The position numbers were made by a program, and so were the translations under genes. Under the pieces are notes generated by a model. The model had not been told where the DNA came from. It saw nothing but the letters and a program-made list of their open reading frames with translations, and made no database searches. DNA of 64,000 nt, taken from assembly GCF_007859315.1 (NCBI RefSeq), contig NZ_VOHA01000011.1:164940-228939 (forward strand). Direction: 5' to 3'. Origin of the DNA: Reyranella sp. CPCC 100927 (GTDB taxonomy: Bacteria; Pseudomonadota; Alphaproteobacteria; Reyranellales; Reyranellaceae). Shown one piece after another: positions 52,435-62,963 of the stretch; position 1 is the stretch's first letter, and each line of letters opens with the position of its first letter.

Positions 52435-54759
52435 CTACGGCGCACGGCGTGCCGCCTGGATGGCGTGCCACACCCGGTGTGGCGTCGCCGGCATGTCGAG
52501 CGCAGTCACGCCCAACGGCACCAGAGCATCCAGGACGGCGTTCATGATCGTCTGCGGTGCGGCGATGGCGCCGGCCTGTCCGGATCCCTTCACGCCCAGC
52601 CGGTTGGCGGCGGTGGGCGCCGAAGCATCGAGCCCGCCGGCAAAGGCCGGCAGGTCGTCGGCACGCGGCACGGTGTAGTCCATGAACGAGCCGCTCAGCA
52701 TCTGGCCCGACTCGGGATCGAACACGACGTGCTCCAGCATCGCCTGACCGATTCCCTGCACCACGCCGCCATGCACCTGGCCCAGGGTCAGTCGCGGGTT
52801 GAGCAGGCGGCCGAAATCGTCGACCAGCGTGTAGCGGTCCAGCCGCACGGCGCCGGTCTCAGGATCGACCTCCACCTCCGCGATGTGGCAACCGTTGGGG
52901 AATGTATAGGCATCGCTGACATTGGAGCCGTCGGCCGCCAGCCCCGGCGTCATGTCCTCGGGCAGGTTTGCCGCATCGCGTGCCGCCTCGGCCACGGCAG
53001 CGATGGCGATGCGGCGATCCGTGTCCTGCACCGTGAACGTCCCCTCGGCATAGGTCACCTGCTCGACCGACGCCTGCAACAGGTGCGCCGCGATCCGTCG
53101 CGCCTTGTCCAGCAAGCCTTCCACCGCCAGCACCAGCGCCGTGCCGCCCAGGTGCATGGATCGCGCACCGCCGTGCCCGTTGCCGCCCGGCAGCAGGCGC
53201 GTATCGCCCTGCTGGAAGCGGAACGCGGTCACCGGCAGGCCGAGCATGTCGGCCGCGACCTGCGGATACGTCGTTTCGTGACCCTGCCCGTTCGATTGCG
53301 TGCCGACCGCCAACGACACCGTACCGTCGGCCTCGAACGCGGCGCGAGCCACCTCGTTGGGCGCGCCGCGCGCGGTCTCCAGGAAACAGGCAATACCGAT
53401 GCCGCGCAACAAACCGGCGGCCGCCGACTGCGCCCGTCGCGCCGCGAAGCCCGCGCGGTCGGCGGCCTCGGCGGCGGCGTCGAGATTGGCGCCGAACCGG
53501 CCGCCATCGATCTGCATGCCCATCGCGGTACGGTAGGGAAACGTCGCGATGATATTGCGCCGCCGCAGCTCCACGGCATCGATACCGAGCCGAACCGCCG
53601 CGAGATCGACCAGGCGCTCGATGATGTAGTTGGCTTCCGGCTTGCCGGCGCCGCGATAGGCGTCGATCGGTGGCGTGTTGGTGAAGGCGCCGCGCACTTC
53701 GGTGCACACCGCGGGAATGGCATAGACGCCGCCAGTGGCGCTGGCGGCGGCGTTTGTCGAACTGACCGGCCCGTTGGGGGCGAGATAGGCGCCCATGTTG
53801 GCGATGGTCTGCATATCGAGCGCCAGGAAGCGGCCGGCCGCATCGAGCGCCAGGCGGGCACGTGAAAGATTGTCCCGGCCGTGCGTGGAACTGACGAAAT
53901 CCTCGATCCGTTCGGCCACCCAGCGCACAGGACGACGCAGCCGGCGTGCCGCCCATAGCACCAGCACGTACTCCGGATAGACCACGTTCTTCATGCCGAA
54001 GCCGCCGCCGACATCGGGCACGGTCAGCCGCATGCGCTCCACGGGAATATGGAAGATCATATCAGCCAGCTGGCGGCGCATGCCGTGCACGGCCTGCCCC
54101 GTGAGCGTCAGGTGCAGGAGGTCAGCATCGGGATCGTAGATGCCGATCGCTGCCCGCGTTTCGACGGACGCCACCACGATGCGGTTGTTGACCAGGGTGC
54201 ATTCAACGACGTGCGCCGCCGAGGCCATCGCGGCCGCAACGGCATCGCGATCACCGCGGCGGAACAGAAACGCCGAATTGCCCGGCGCCTGGGGCCAGAG
54301 CTGCGGCGCACCTGTTGCGAGCGCCGCGGCGGCATCGGTCACACAGGGCAGCGGATGGTAGGCGACCACGATCGCTTCGGCGGCTTCGAGCGCCGCCGCC
54401 GCCGATGTCGCCACGACACAGGCGACGGGATCGCCGACATGGCGCACGACATCGCGAGCCAGGGCCGGACGCGGCGGCACGATCAGCGGCTCGACGGCAT
54501 CGAACACGGTGATGCAGGGTAGGTCACCAATGCCGTCGGCCGCCAGATCGGCTGCCGTCACGACCGCCACAACGCCGGGCATGGCAGCCGCGGCGGTGAT
54601 ATCGACGCTCTCGATGCGGGCATGGCCATGCGGCGAACGCAGCACATGCAGGTGCAGGCAATCCGGCGCCGGGAGATTGGCGACATAGGTCCCGCGCCCG
54701 GTCAGGAACCGCGCATCCTCCAGTCGGTCCAGGGACTGTCCTAGATAGCGGTCCGGCAT
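52435..54759 (-). CDS. Xanthine-dehydrogenase-family molybdopterin-binding large subunit, active-site Glu replaced
   Basis: A 774-residue protein of the CoxL/XdhB type (form II). The signature DAYRGAGKPEANY near residue 360 replaces the CO-dehydrogenase-specific AYRCSFR, so it is not a true CO dehydrogenase. Pterin-contact motifs GGGFGMKN and QGHETTYPQ are intact. The catalytic Glu that deprotonates the Mo-OH in GxGE is Gln here: GVKGSGQAGA, Gln728, codon CAG at bases 52576-52578. No FAD or 2Fe-2S subunit gene is nearby. ATG 54759 has GGAAGG seven bases before it. It starts the operon with hyuA, hyuB and a cupin. Confidence 0.92.
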   Translation of the reverse strand: MPDRYLGQSLDRLEDARFLTGRGTYVANLPAPDCLHLHVLRSPHGHARIESVDITAAAAMPGVVAVVTAADLAADGIGDLPCITVFDAVEPLIVPPRPALARDVVRHVGDPVACVVATSAAAALEAAEAIVVAYHPLPCVTDAAAALATGAPQLWPQAPGNSAFLFRRGDRDAVAAAMASAAHVVECTLVNNRIVVASVETRAAIGIYDPDADLLHLTLTGQAVHGMRRQLADMIFHIPVERMRLTVPDVGGGFGMKNVVYPEYVLVLWAARRLRRPVRWVAERIEDFVSSTHGRDNLSRARLALDAAGRFLALDMQTIANMGAYLAPNGPVSSTNAAASATGGVYAIPAVCTEVRGAFTNTPPIDAYRGAGKPEANYIIERLVDLAAVRLGIDAVELRRRNIIATFPYRTAMGMQIDGGRFGANLDAAAEAADRAGFAARRAQSAAAGLLRGIGIACFLETARGAPNEVARAAFEADGTVSLAVGTQSNGQGHETTYPQVAADMLGLPVTAFRFQQGDTRLLPGGNGHGGARSMHLGGTALVLAVEGLLDKARRIAAHLLQASVEQVTYAEGTFTVQDTDRRIAIAAVAEAARDAANLPEDMTPGLAADGSNVSDAYTFPNGCHIAEVEVDPETGAVRLDRYTLVDDFGRLLNPRLTLGQVHGGVVQGIGQAMLEHVVFDPESGQMLSGSFMDYTVPRADDLPAFAGGLDASAPTAANRLGVKGSGQAGAIAAPQTIMNAVLDALVPLGVTALDMPATPHRVWHAIQAARRAP

Positions 54760-54833
54760 CGGAACCTTCCGCAACGTTCAGGGCTTGACCGGCACCACGA
54801 GCCTTGCATGCGCCTACTGGGGTGTCTAGAAAA

Positions 54834-54846
54834 AGAACAACGTTCT
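54834..54846. promoter_or_regulatory. AGAAC-N3-GTTCT dyad, IclR operator candidate
   Basis: A 5-bp inverted repeat with 3-bp spacer, flanked by A- and T-rich runs that extend the symmetry imperfectly, lies in the 132-bp spacer between the divergent iclR-type gene and the xanthine-dehydrogenase-like operon. The location fits an operator of the IclR-type regulator. Symmetry is the only evidence. Confidence 0.45.
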
Positions 54847-54891
54847 ATTTTGACATCGAAGCGCTGTCGGCGATTCGATCGATACATCCCG

Positions 54892-55716
54892 ATGCCCCGC
54901 AAAACCATCCAACAACCAGAGCGCAAGCCTCACGGATCACGACGTGCAGCCCGGTTGGCAGCGCAGGACGATGACCGCCGGACCGGGGCCGACAGCAAGC
55001 CGATCGCGGCAGTCGAACGGGCCTTGCAGGTGCTGAGCGCGTTCCGCACGGCTCCCCGCCTGACACTCAGCGAACTGTCACGGCAAACGAACCTGTTCAA
55101 AAGCACCTTGCTGCGCATCCTGGCGACACTCGAGCAATACGGTTACGTGACGCGGTTGGCCGATGGGCAGTACCGCATCGGCGGGATCGTGCACGAGTTG
55201 GGATCGGGCTATGCCGCCTCCTTCCAGCTCGAGGAGGTGATGAAGCCTGCGTTGGCGGCGCTGTCGGCCGCTACCGGCGAAAGTGCCGCCTTCTATGTCC
55301 GCGCGGGCGCGCAACGACAGTGCCTGTTCCGCGTCGACTCGCCCCAGGCCGTGCGGCACGTCATCGTCGCTGGACAGATCCTCGACCTCGACCAGGCCGC
55401 CGCGAGCCGCATCCTGCGGCAGTACGAGAACACCACCACCCGCCCCGACGCCCTGGTCGACTACGCCGACCTGTGCGTTGCCACCGCGGGACTCAGCGAT
55501 CCGCAGACGGCATCGGTCGCGGCACCCATCTTCAACACCAACGGCTTCCTCGGCGTCGTGAACGTCTCGGGCCCCGTCAGCCGCTTCACCGAACCGGCTG
55601 TTGCCCGCTTCCGCACCAGGCTGGCCGCGGTGGCCGCCCGGATCTCGACCGGACTGGGCGGCCTGGCAACCCCACCCCGCCAGGCGCCAGCCAAGCGATC
55701 GACATCCCCGCGCTGA
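54892..55716 (+). CDS. IclR-family transcriptional regulator
   Basis: A 274-residue regulator. The winged helix at about residues 38-95 (VERALQVLSAFRTAP, LSELSRQTNLFKSTLLRILATLEQYGYV) is typical IclR, and the effector domain with GFLGVVNVSGP near the end follows. ATG 54892 starts a basic leader MPRKTIQQPERKPHG of about 30 residues. It is divergent from the XDH-hydantoinase operon, which it most likely controls. The 3' side is followed by a hairpin-rich spacer that faces glpD. Confidence 0.92.
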   Translation: MPRKTIQQPERKPHGSRRAARLAAQDDDRRTGADSKPIAAVERALQVLSAFRTAPRLTLSELSRQTNLFKSTLLRILATLEQYGYVTRLADGQYRIGGIVHELGSGYAASFQLEEVMKPALAALSAATGESAAFYVRAGAQRQCLFRVDSPQAVRHVIVAGQILDLDQAAASRILRQYENTTTRPDALVDYADLCVATAGLSDPQTASVAAPIFNTNGFLGVVNVSGPVSRFTEPAVARFRTRLAAVAARISTGLGGLATPPRQAPAKRSTSPR

Positions 55717-55737
55717 ACCTGGGAGCGCGGGCGTCTC

Positions 55738-55890
55738 GCCGGCGCCTGTCCCTTCCCCGCTTGCGGGGAAGGTGGCCGAAGGTCGGATGGGGAGCCGACG
55801 TGGTCTCAGTTATCAAGGCCACGTCAGCTCCCCTCCGCCCCTTCGGGGCACCTCCCCAGCGAAGCTGGGGAGGACAACCATGCGAGCGGG
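55738..55890. repeat. Hairpin cluster between convergent iclR-type gene and glpD, likely bidirectional terminator
   Basis: CCTTCCCCGC at 55751-55760 pairs with 55763-55772 (10-bp stem, 2-nt loop), and CCTCCCCAGC at 55851-55860 pairs with 55864-55873 (10-bp stem, 3-nt loop). Between them GGAGCCGACGTGG faces CCACGTCAGCTCC, so the unit is a larger palindrome with hairpins at both ends. Same family as at 12.5, 30.9 and 63.8 kb. It sits between two convergent stops (55716 and 55896), consistent with a terminator role. Confidence 0.7.
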
Positions 55891-55895
55891 AAGCC

Positions 55896-57443
55896 TTACG
55901 CTGCATTGCGCCGGCGGGCGTTCATCCAGTCGGCGAACGCCTGACGTTCGGCTGCGGTCATGTGCAGGCCTTCCTTGGTGCGGCGCCACAACACGTCGTC
56001 AGGCTCGCGCGCCCACTCGTCGCGCATCAGGTAGTCGACCTCGACCTCGTACAGGTCGCCGCCGAAATGGCGGCCGAGATCGGCTGGGGTCTTGGCCGTG
56101 CCCAGCACATCATCGCAACCGGCACCGTGGCGGCGCGCCAGCCGGTAGAGATAGGTTTGCGGCAGGCCGGCGCGCACGCCGAAGAGCCCCTGCACGAAGG
56201 ACTCGAAGTCGGCGTGCGGGATCTCGCCGTCGGGCAGCGGCTCCTGGTCGGTCCACCGGCCGCCCATGCTGGGATAGTAGCGCCCGAGGTCGTCCATCGC
56301 CTGCTCAGCCAGCTTGCGATAGGTCGTGATCTTGCCGCCGAAGACGCTCAGCAGCGGCGCCTGGCCATCGACATCGTCGACCTCCAGGACGTAGTCGCGT
56401 GTCACCGCCGACGGATCATCGGTGCCGTCGTCGAACAGTGGCCGCACGCCGGCGTACGACCACACGACATCGGCTGGCGTGATCTGCTTCTCCATGTAGT
56501 GGTTGGCGAGATCACACAGGTAGGTGACCTCCTCCGGCGCGATCGTCACCGGACCCGGCGCATAGACATCGAGTTCGATGTCGGTGGTGCCGATCAGGGA
56601 GAAATCGCGCTCGTAGGGAATGACGAACACGATGCGCTGGTCGCTGTTCTGCAGGATGAAGGCGTGATCGCCATCATGCAGCTTGGGCACGACGATATGG
56701 CTGCCCTTCACAAGGCGAACGCGCTTCTTGGTCTCGACGTGGCCGACGTCGGAGAACCACTGCTTGACCCAGGGACCCGACGCATTGACCAGGCCCTTGG
56801 CGCGCACGGTGACGGACTGGCCGGTACCGACCTCCTCCAGCACGATCTCCCACACACGACCGCGCGCGCCATTCTCGACGCGGCGCGCGGCAACGCATTT
56901 GTGGCGGGCGAAGATGCTGGCGCCGCGATTGCGCGCCGACTTCAGGTTACCGATCACCAGGCGCGCATCGTCGACCCAGCCGTCCGAGTAGGCGAAGCCG
57001 AAGGTGAAGTCCGGCTTGAGTCCGGCACCGTACGGACTCTTACGCAACTGCACGCTTTCGGTCTTGGGCAGCCGCATGCGCCGATCGAGATGGTCATAGA
57101 TGAAAAGCCCCAGCCGCAGCATCCAGCGTGAGCGCAGATGCGGCTCGTGCGGCAGCACGAAGCGCAGCGGCCGGGCGATATGCGCCATCTTGGCCAGCAG
57201 CAGTTCGCGTTCCTTCAGCGCCTCGCGCACCAGCCGGAACTCGTAGTGTTCGAGGTAGCGCAGGCCGCCGTGAATGAGCTTGGACGAGGCCGAGCTGGTG
57301 GCGCTGGCGAAATCGTTCATTTCGCACAGCCCGACCTTCAGTCCGCGGCCCGTCGCGTCGCAGGCGATCCCGGCGCCGTTGACACCGCCGCCGACAACGA
57401 ACAGATCGAGCACGAAGGGTGAATTGGGAGAATCAGCCGACAT
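55896..57443 (-). CDS. glpD: Glycerol-3-phosphate dehydrogenase GlpD
   Basis: A 515-residue FAD-dependent dehydrogenase, membrane-associated, oxidising sn-glycerol 3-phosphate to dihydroxyacetone phosphate and passing electrons to quinone. The FAD-binding motif VVGGGVNGAGIACDATGRG starts at residue 16, and GGLRYLEHYEFRLVREAL and the later DVVWSYAGVRPL are family marks. Length is as in aerobic GlpD. It follows an EEP-family gene and the ugp operon on the same strand (51-bp gap), so imported G3P can be oxidised at once. Confidence 0.95.
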   Translation of the reverse strand: MSADSPNSPFVLDLFVVGGGVNGAGIACDATGRGLKVGLCEMNDFASATSSASSKLIHGGLRYLEHYEFRLVREALKERELLLAKMAHIARPLRFVLPHEPHLRSRWMLRLGLFIYDHLDRRMRLPKTESVQLRKSPYGAGLKPDFTFGFAYSDGWVDDARLVIGNLKSARNRGASIFARHKCVAARRVENGARGRVWEIVLEEVGTGQSVTVRAKGLVNASGPWVKQWFSDVGHVETKKRVRLVKGSHIVVPKLHDGDHAFILQNSDQRIVFVIPYERDFSLIGTTDIELDVYAPGPVTIAPEEVTYLCDLANHYMEKQITPADVVWSYAGVRPLFDDGTDDPSAVTRDYVLEVDDVDGQAPLLSVFGGKITTYRKLAEQAMDDLGRYYPSMGGRWTDQEPLPDGEIPHADFESFVQGLFGVRAGLPQTYLYRLARRHGAGCDDVLGTAKTPADLGRHFGGDLYEVEVDYLMRDEWAREPDDVLWRRTKEGLHMTAAERQAFADWMNARRRNAA

Positions 57444-57494
57444 TGTAAGACAACTGTAACGCGTTCCGTACGTGACGGCGATGCCGGGGTGGCA

Positions 57495-58322
57495 TTATGC
57501 CTCGATCTCGACGAACAGCGGGTAGTGGTCGGAAGCCGGCGTGGTGTCGTCGATCCAGGCCCGCCGGACGCGGCTTGCCAGGTCCGCCGTCACGAAGCAG
57601 TGGTCGATCCGACCGTAGTCCGGGAAACTCTCGCGATCCTCGGCATTGCCGGCCTGGCTCCAGGCATCGACCAGACCGTCACCGGCCACAGCGCGGCCCA
57701 TCACCGGATACTCGGGATCGGTGTGCGTGAAGTTGAAATCGCCCATCACGACGGCCGACGCCGGCACCGGCGGCGCCGGCTCGCTGAAGACGAGCAGATC
57801 CGTGGCGGCATTGTCCCAGACTCCGCCGCGACGGGCGGCGCCATGCACCAGCTCCAGCAGGGCCGCGATCTGCGGCAACCGTTGGCACGGCGCCAGATGC
57901 GACAGATGCAGGCTGTAGACGCGCAGTGCGCCGGACGGCGCCGCGATCACGGCCTCGACCACGCTGCGCTGCAGGTCGAACTCGGCCGACAGGATGGTCT
58001 TGGGCAGCAGGTGGCCGCGGGCCTCGCGGATCGGCCAGCGCGCCAGAACGGCATTGCCGAACGTACGGCGGCGGTTGGTGATCCGGCCATCGGCGCCAAC
58101 CGCGCTGGCGTCGGCGTCGAAGGCACCGTGGAACCACACGTAGCGGTTCAGCCGGTCGGCGATCTCCGCGGCCTGGTCGGCGAAAGCGTTCAACGCCCAG
58201 CCTTGCACGACTTCCTGCAGGCAGATCACGTCGGCATCAGCCACGACGTCGGCAATACGGCCCACGTCGTATCGGTGGTCGCGGCCCAATCCATAGTGAA
58301 TGTTGTAGCTGGCGAAAAGCAT
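57495..58322 (-). CDS. Soluble endonuclease/exonuclease/phosphatase family protein
   Basis: A 275-residue EEP-domain protein without a signal or membrane segment. Motifs: SYNIHYGLG at the start, LQEVVQG (catalytic Glu), MGDFNFTHTDPEY (Asp/Asn), and SDHYPLFVE (Asp-His). It sits between ugpC (15-bp gap) and glpD (51 bp), so a role in breaking glycerophosphodiester or phosphoinositide-like phosphoesters that feed the pathway is attractive but unproven. It is not a close paralogue of the membrane-bound pair at 16-18 kb. Confidence 0.85.
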   Translation of the reverse strand: MLFASYNIHYGLGRDHRYDVGRIADVVADADVICLQEVVQGWALNAFADQAAEIADRLNRYVWFHGAFDADASAVGADGRITNRRRTFGNAVLARWPIREARGHLLPKTILSAEFDLQRSVVEAVIAAPSGALRVYSLHLSHLAPCQRLPQIAALLELVHGAARRGGVWDNAATDLLVFSEPAPPVPASAVVMGDFNFTHTDPEYPVMGRAVAGDGLVDAWSQAGNAEDRESFPDYGRIDHCFVTADLASRVRRAWIDDTTPASDHYPLFVEIEA

Positions 58323-58337
58323 CGGCAGCCGGATGGA

Positions 58338-59432
<1,095 letters not shown>

Positions 59433-59455
59433 ATCGCTTCCTCCGCGTACAGTCC

Positions 59456-59534
59456 GTCATGTCGAGCGCAGCGAGACATCTTGTGGCAACAGTGTCCCCG
59501 CAAGCAGAAGATTCCTCGCTGCGCTCGGAATGAC
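59456..59534. repeat. Imperfect inverted repeat (GAGCGCAGCGAG family) between ugpE and ugpC
   Basis: Arms of 27 nt at 59456-59482 and 59508-59534 pair with four mismatches, around a 25-nt loop. The core GAGCGCAGCGAG and its complement are exact and match the arms at 8405-8488 and 24690-24813. Unlike those two it lies inside a co-directional operon. The mismatched bases lie symmetrically, with the left arm itself able to form a GTC...GAC pairing. Confidence 0.7.
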
Positions 59535-59547
59535 AGGCACTTCGCTT

Positions 59548-60396
59548 TCACTTCTCTGTCTCCACGAGGCCGCGCACGAACTGGCGCTGCATCAGAACCA
59601 CCACCAGCACCGGCGGCAGCATCGCCAGCATGCCGACCGTCATGATGAGGTTCCATTGCGGCACGCCGTCCACCACGTTGGCTTGGCGCGAGAGCGTCAT
59701 GATCACGGTGTAGAAACTCTCCTCGGTCGTGATCAGCAGCGGCCACAGATACTGGTTCCAGCCGTAGATGAACTGGATCACGAACAAGGCGGCGATGCTC
59801 GTGCGGCTCATCGGCAGCAGAATGTCGAAGAAGAACCGGGTCGGGCCGGCGCCATCGACGCGGGCAGCTTCGGTGAGTTCGTCCGGCACGCTGAGGAAGA
59901 ACTGGCGGAACAGGAACGTGGCGGTGGCCGAGGCGATCAGCGGCACGATCAGGCCGCCGTAGCTGTTGAGCATGCCGAAGTTGGCGACCACGTTGTAGGT
60001 CGGCACGATGCGCACTTCGATCGGCAGCATCAGGGTGATGAAGATCATCCAGAACGCGGTCATGCGCAGCGGAAAGCGGAAATAGACGATGGCGTAGGCA
60101 GCAATCAGCGAGATCGCGATCTTGCCGATGCAGACGCCCAGCGCCATGATCAGGCTGTTGGCCAGCACCTGCCACAGCGGCGTACGCGAGGCCTGCGCGA
60201 ACCCCTCGCCCAGCACCCGCGTGTAATTCTCCACCATGTGTGAGCCGGGCAGCAGCGGCACCGGCGGCCTCAGCATCGTTGCGGAGTCGTGAGTCGACGC
60301 GACGAACGTGATCCATATCGGAAAGGCGATCACAGCGACGCCCAGGATCAGCACGATGTGGGCAAAGACGGTGAGCCAGGGGCGGTTCTCGACCAT
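59548..60396 (-). CDS. ugpE: sn-glycerol-3-phosphate ABC transporter permease UgpE
   Basis: A 282-residue inner-membrane permease with six hydrophobic segments and the EAA loop EAARVDGAGPTRFFFDILLP (about residue 192), as in CUT1 permeases of the MalG type. It pairs with UgpA, whose gene ends 7 bp upstream. The SSS/ABC motif and spacing are normal. Assigned as UgpE from its position in the ugpBAEC order. Confidence 0.92.
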   Translation of the reverse strand: MVENRPWLTVFAHIVLILGVAVIAFPIWITFVASTHDSATMLRPPVPLLPGSHMVENYTRVLGEGFAQASRTPLWQVLANSLIMALGVCIGKIAISLIAAYAIVYFRFPLRMTAFWMIFITLMLPIEVRIVPTYNVVANFGMLNSYGGLIVPLIASATATFLFRQFFLSVPDELTEAARVDGAGPTRFFFDILLPMSRTSIAALFVIQFIYGWNQYLWPLLITTEESFYTVIMTLSRQANVVDGVPQWNLIMTVGMLAMLPPVLVVVLMQRQFVRGLVETEK

Positions 60397-60403
60397 CGGC
60401 GCC

Positions 60404-61333
60404 TCAGTAATGAACCCGCCGCTCGATGAAGCGGAACTGCACGACGGTGAACGCGATCACGATGATCATGAGGATCGTCGACTGAGCGGCCGAGCCACCG
60501 AAATCCTGGCCGCGGAAGCCGTCCTTGTAGACCTTGTAGACTAGGATCTCTGTGTCCTGGCCGGGGCCACCTTGGGTCAGCGCATCGACGATGCCGAAGG
60601 TGCCGAAGAAGGCATAGATGATGTTGACCACCAGCAGAAAGAAGCCGGTCGGCGACAGCAGCGGGAAGATGATGGTCCAGAAACGCCGGCCGGGACCGGC
60701 GCCGTCGATCGCCGCCGCCTCGATCAGCGACTTGGGAATCGACTGCAGGCCGGCCAGGAAGAAGAGGAAATTGTAGCTGATCTGGTTCCAGCAGGCGGCG
60801 AAGATCACCAGCCACAACGCCTGCGTGCCGTTGACCTGATGGTTCCATTCGATGCCCAGGCCGGACAGCATGTAGGCGAGGATGCCGACACGCGGGTTGA
60901 ACATGAAACCGAACAGCACGCCAGCCACCGCCGGCGCCACCGCGTACGGCCAGATCAGAAACGTCTTGTAGAGCGTGGCGCCGCGCAGGGTGCGGTCGGC
61001 CATGACCGCCAGCAGTAATGCGAACCCCAGCCCGACACTCGCCACCAGCAGGCTGAACACCAGGGTGAGGCGTGCCGAATGCCAGTAGCCGGAATCGCTC
61101 AAAAGGCGATCGAAGTGGCGGAAGCAGCGCTGCCAGGCGTCAGCCCCCAGCGGATCGGACAGCACGCCGCTGCACAGAAACTGGGCGTTGCCGCCGAACG
61201 CATCGGCGAGGATGAACGACTGCCAGACGGTCTCCGCCGATGGCCAGATGAAGAACGCGATCGTGACGAAGATCTGCGGCAGGAGCAGCAGATAGGGCAG
61301 GAGCTTGGTGTCGAACGTGACGCGCTTGTGCAT
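60404..61333 (-). CDS. ugpA: sn-glycerol-3-phosphate ABC transporter permease UgpA
   Basis: A 309-residue inner-membrane permease of the MalF/UgpA type with six main hydrophobic segments and the EAA loop [20 protein letters not shown] near residue 213. ATG 61333. A strong stem-loop (61348-61383) lies between ugpB and this gene, often seen where the binding protein must be more abundant than the permease. It pairs with UgpE. Confidence 0.92.
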   Translation of the reverse strand: MHKRVTFDTKLLPYLLLLPQIFVTIAFFIWPSAETVWQSFILADAFGGNAQFLCSGVLSDPLGADAWQRCFRHFDRLLSDSGYWHSARLTLVFSLLVASVGLGFALLLAVMADRTLRGATLYKTFLIWPYAVAPAVAGVLFGFMFNPRVGILAYMLSGLGIEWNHQVNGTQALWLVIFAACWNQISYNFLFFLAGLQSIPKSLIEAAAIDGAGPGRRFWTIIFPLLSPTGFFLLVVNIIYAFFGTFGIVDALTQGGPGQDTEILVYKVYKDGFRGQDFGGSAAQSTILMIIVIAFTVVQFRFIERRVHY

Positions 61334-61347
61334 TGCTGCGGTCCGCT

Positions 61348-61383
61348 GGACGCCCGCCGCGCTCGTTAGCGCGGCGGGTGTCC
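61348..61383 (-). other. 15-bp stem-loop between ugpB and ugpA
   Basis: GGACGCCCGCCGCGC (61348-61362) pairs with GCGCGGCGGGTGTCC (61369-61383) around a 6-nt loop; one G-T wobble is the only non-Watson-Crick pair. No T-run follows on the minus strand. In the ugp operon it lies between the binding protein and the first permease, the place where malE-malF also carries stabilising palindromes. It may protect the ugpB message or partly terminate transcription. Confidence 0.65.
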
Positions 61384-61389
61384 GTGGCT

Positions 61390-62709
61390 CTAGTTGTTGG
61401 CTGCCGCGAAGTCCTTGAGCAGCTTGTTGCCGCGCGCGACGGCATCATCGAGCGCCTGTTTGGCGTTCTTCTTGCCCGACCATACGGACTCGAGCTCTTC
61501 GTCCATCACGTCGCGGATCTGCACGAAGTTGCCGATGCGCAGGCCCTTGGAGTTCTCGGTCGGCGGGTTCAGCGTGAGCTGCTGCACGGCGATTTCACGG
61601 CCGGGGAACTTCTTGTAGAAGCCGGCTTTCTCCGTGATGTCGACCGCCGACAACGTGATCGGCACGTAGCCGGTTTCCTGGTGCCATTTGGCTTGCACGT
61701 CGCCCTTCGATAGGAAGGTAAAGAACTTGGCTACGCCGGCGTATTCTTCCTTGGGCTTGCCCTGCAGCACCCACAGCGTGGCACCGCCGATGATCGAGTT
61801 CTGCGGCTTGGCGATGAACTCGGGCCAGTAAGGCATCATGCCGATGCCGACTTTTTCGACACCCAAGGCCTTCTGAATGCCGGCGCCCGACCCCGACGAC
61901 GCGATGTGCATGGCGCACTCGCCGCCGTTGAACATGGCGGTCGACTTGCCCTCGCGGCCACCATAGACGAACACCTTTTCCTTACCCCAGTCGGCCAGGG
62001 TCTGGATGTGTTTCACGCGCAGGGCGTCGTTGATCTTGAGCTCGACATTGAGGCCGGCAAACCCGTTCTGCTGCGTGGCGAAGGGCTGGTTGTGCCAGGC
62101 GCCCAGGTTCTCGATCATCGTCCAGGTCTGCCATTGCGGCGTAAATCCGCACTTGGCGCCCGAAGCGACCAGCTTCTTGCCCATCTCGCCGACCTCGGGC
62201 CACGTCTTGGGCGGCTTCTCCGGATCGAGGCCCGCCTTCTGGAACAGCTCCTTGTTCCAGTAGAACACCGGCGTCGACGAGTTGAACGGCATCGACAGCA
62301 GCTTGCCGTCGGTCGTCGAATAGTAGCCGTAAACCGGGCCGATATAGGCCTTGGGATCGAACGCCTCCTTGGCGTCGGCCATCAGCTGGTGCACGGGATA
62401 GATGGCGCCCTTGGCCGCCATCATGGTGGCGGTGCCGACCTCGAACACCTGCACGATATGCGGATGTGCGTTTTGCCGGGCGCGGAAGGCCGCGATCGCT
62501 GCCGTCAAGGTCTCGGTATACGAGCCTTTGAAAACCGGAACGACCTTGTATTCGCTTTGCGACTTGTTGAACTCTTCCGCCAGCTGATTGACCGACTCGC
62601 CCAGATTGCCGCCCATGGCGTGCCAAAACTGGATTTCCTTCTGGGCATGGGCCGGCAGTGCCGCGATCAGCGCGGCCATGGCGGTGGAAACAAGCAGACT
62701 GGTGCGCAT
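61390..62709 (-). CDS. ugpB: sn-glycerol-3-phosphate-binding protein UgpB
   Basis: A 439-residue periplasmic solute-binding protein with a signal peptide ([23 protein letters not shown], shown in part around residues 1-21). The mature start [20 protein letters not shown] matches UgpB, which contacts the phosphate of G3P or glycerophosphodiesters. ATG 62709 is chosen as the first Met that gives a normal signal; the longer frame to 62736 lacks support. It opens the ugpBAEC operon, downstream of a candidate Pho box and the divergently spaced ugpQ. Confidence 0.93.
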   Translation of the reverse strand: MRTSLLVSTAMAALIAALPAHAQKEIQFWHAMGGNLGESVNQLAEEFNKSQSEYKVVPVFKGSYTETLTAAIAAFRARQNAHPHIVQVFEVGTATMMAAKGAIYPVHQLMADAKEAFDPKAYIGPVYGYYSTTDGKLLSMPFNSSTPVFYWNKELFQKAGLDPEKPPKTWPEVGEMGKKLVASGAKCGFTPQWQTWTMIENLGAWHNQPFATQQNGFAGLNVELKINDALRVKHIQTLADWGKEKVFVYGGREGKSTAMFNGGECAMHIASSGSGAGIQKALGVEKVGIGMMPYWPEFIAKPQNSIIGGATLWVLQGKPKEEYAGVAKFFTFLSKGDVQAKWHQETGYVPITLSAVDITEKAGFYKKFPGREIAVQQLTLNPPTENSKGLRIGNFVQIRDVMDEELESVWSGKKNAKQALDDAVARGNKLLKDFAAANN

Positions 62710-62772
62710 CGACGACACCTCCCCTCTCGAATGCAACGACGTCCGCGATTAGGGCCGCCGTGTCACCGCTTG

Positions 62773-62790
62773 ATTGCGGACTTATGACAG
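62773..62790 (-). promoter_or_regulatory. PhoB box candidate upstream of ugpB
   Basis: On the minus strand CTGTCAT (62784-62790), a 4-nt spacer AAGT and CCGCAAT (62773-62779) make the layout of a Pho box: an exact first half, a second half matching 4 of 7. It lies 63 bp before the ugpB start. ugp operons are phosphate-starvation genes in E. coli, which supports the call. An adjoining 10-bp palindrome GTAACGTTAC (62790-62799) may be another site. Confidence 0.5.
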
Positions 62791-62963
62791 TAACGTTACC
62801 CCGATGACCGCCCCTGCGGAAAGAGGGGAAATGTCGTGCGCCCCTCGCGCTGACACTCAAATAGCGATCGGATCACACGACGTCAGCGACATTCGACACG
62901 GGTCGCCACGCCTTCCATTTTCGATCGAAACCAAAAGGAAGATTCCGCCCCCAAGCACTGCAC

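Noticed and set aside
50676..52547. 623-codon plus-strand open frame opposite hyuA
   Set aside because: Antisense to a clear HyuA; composition typical of a GC shadow.
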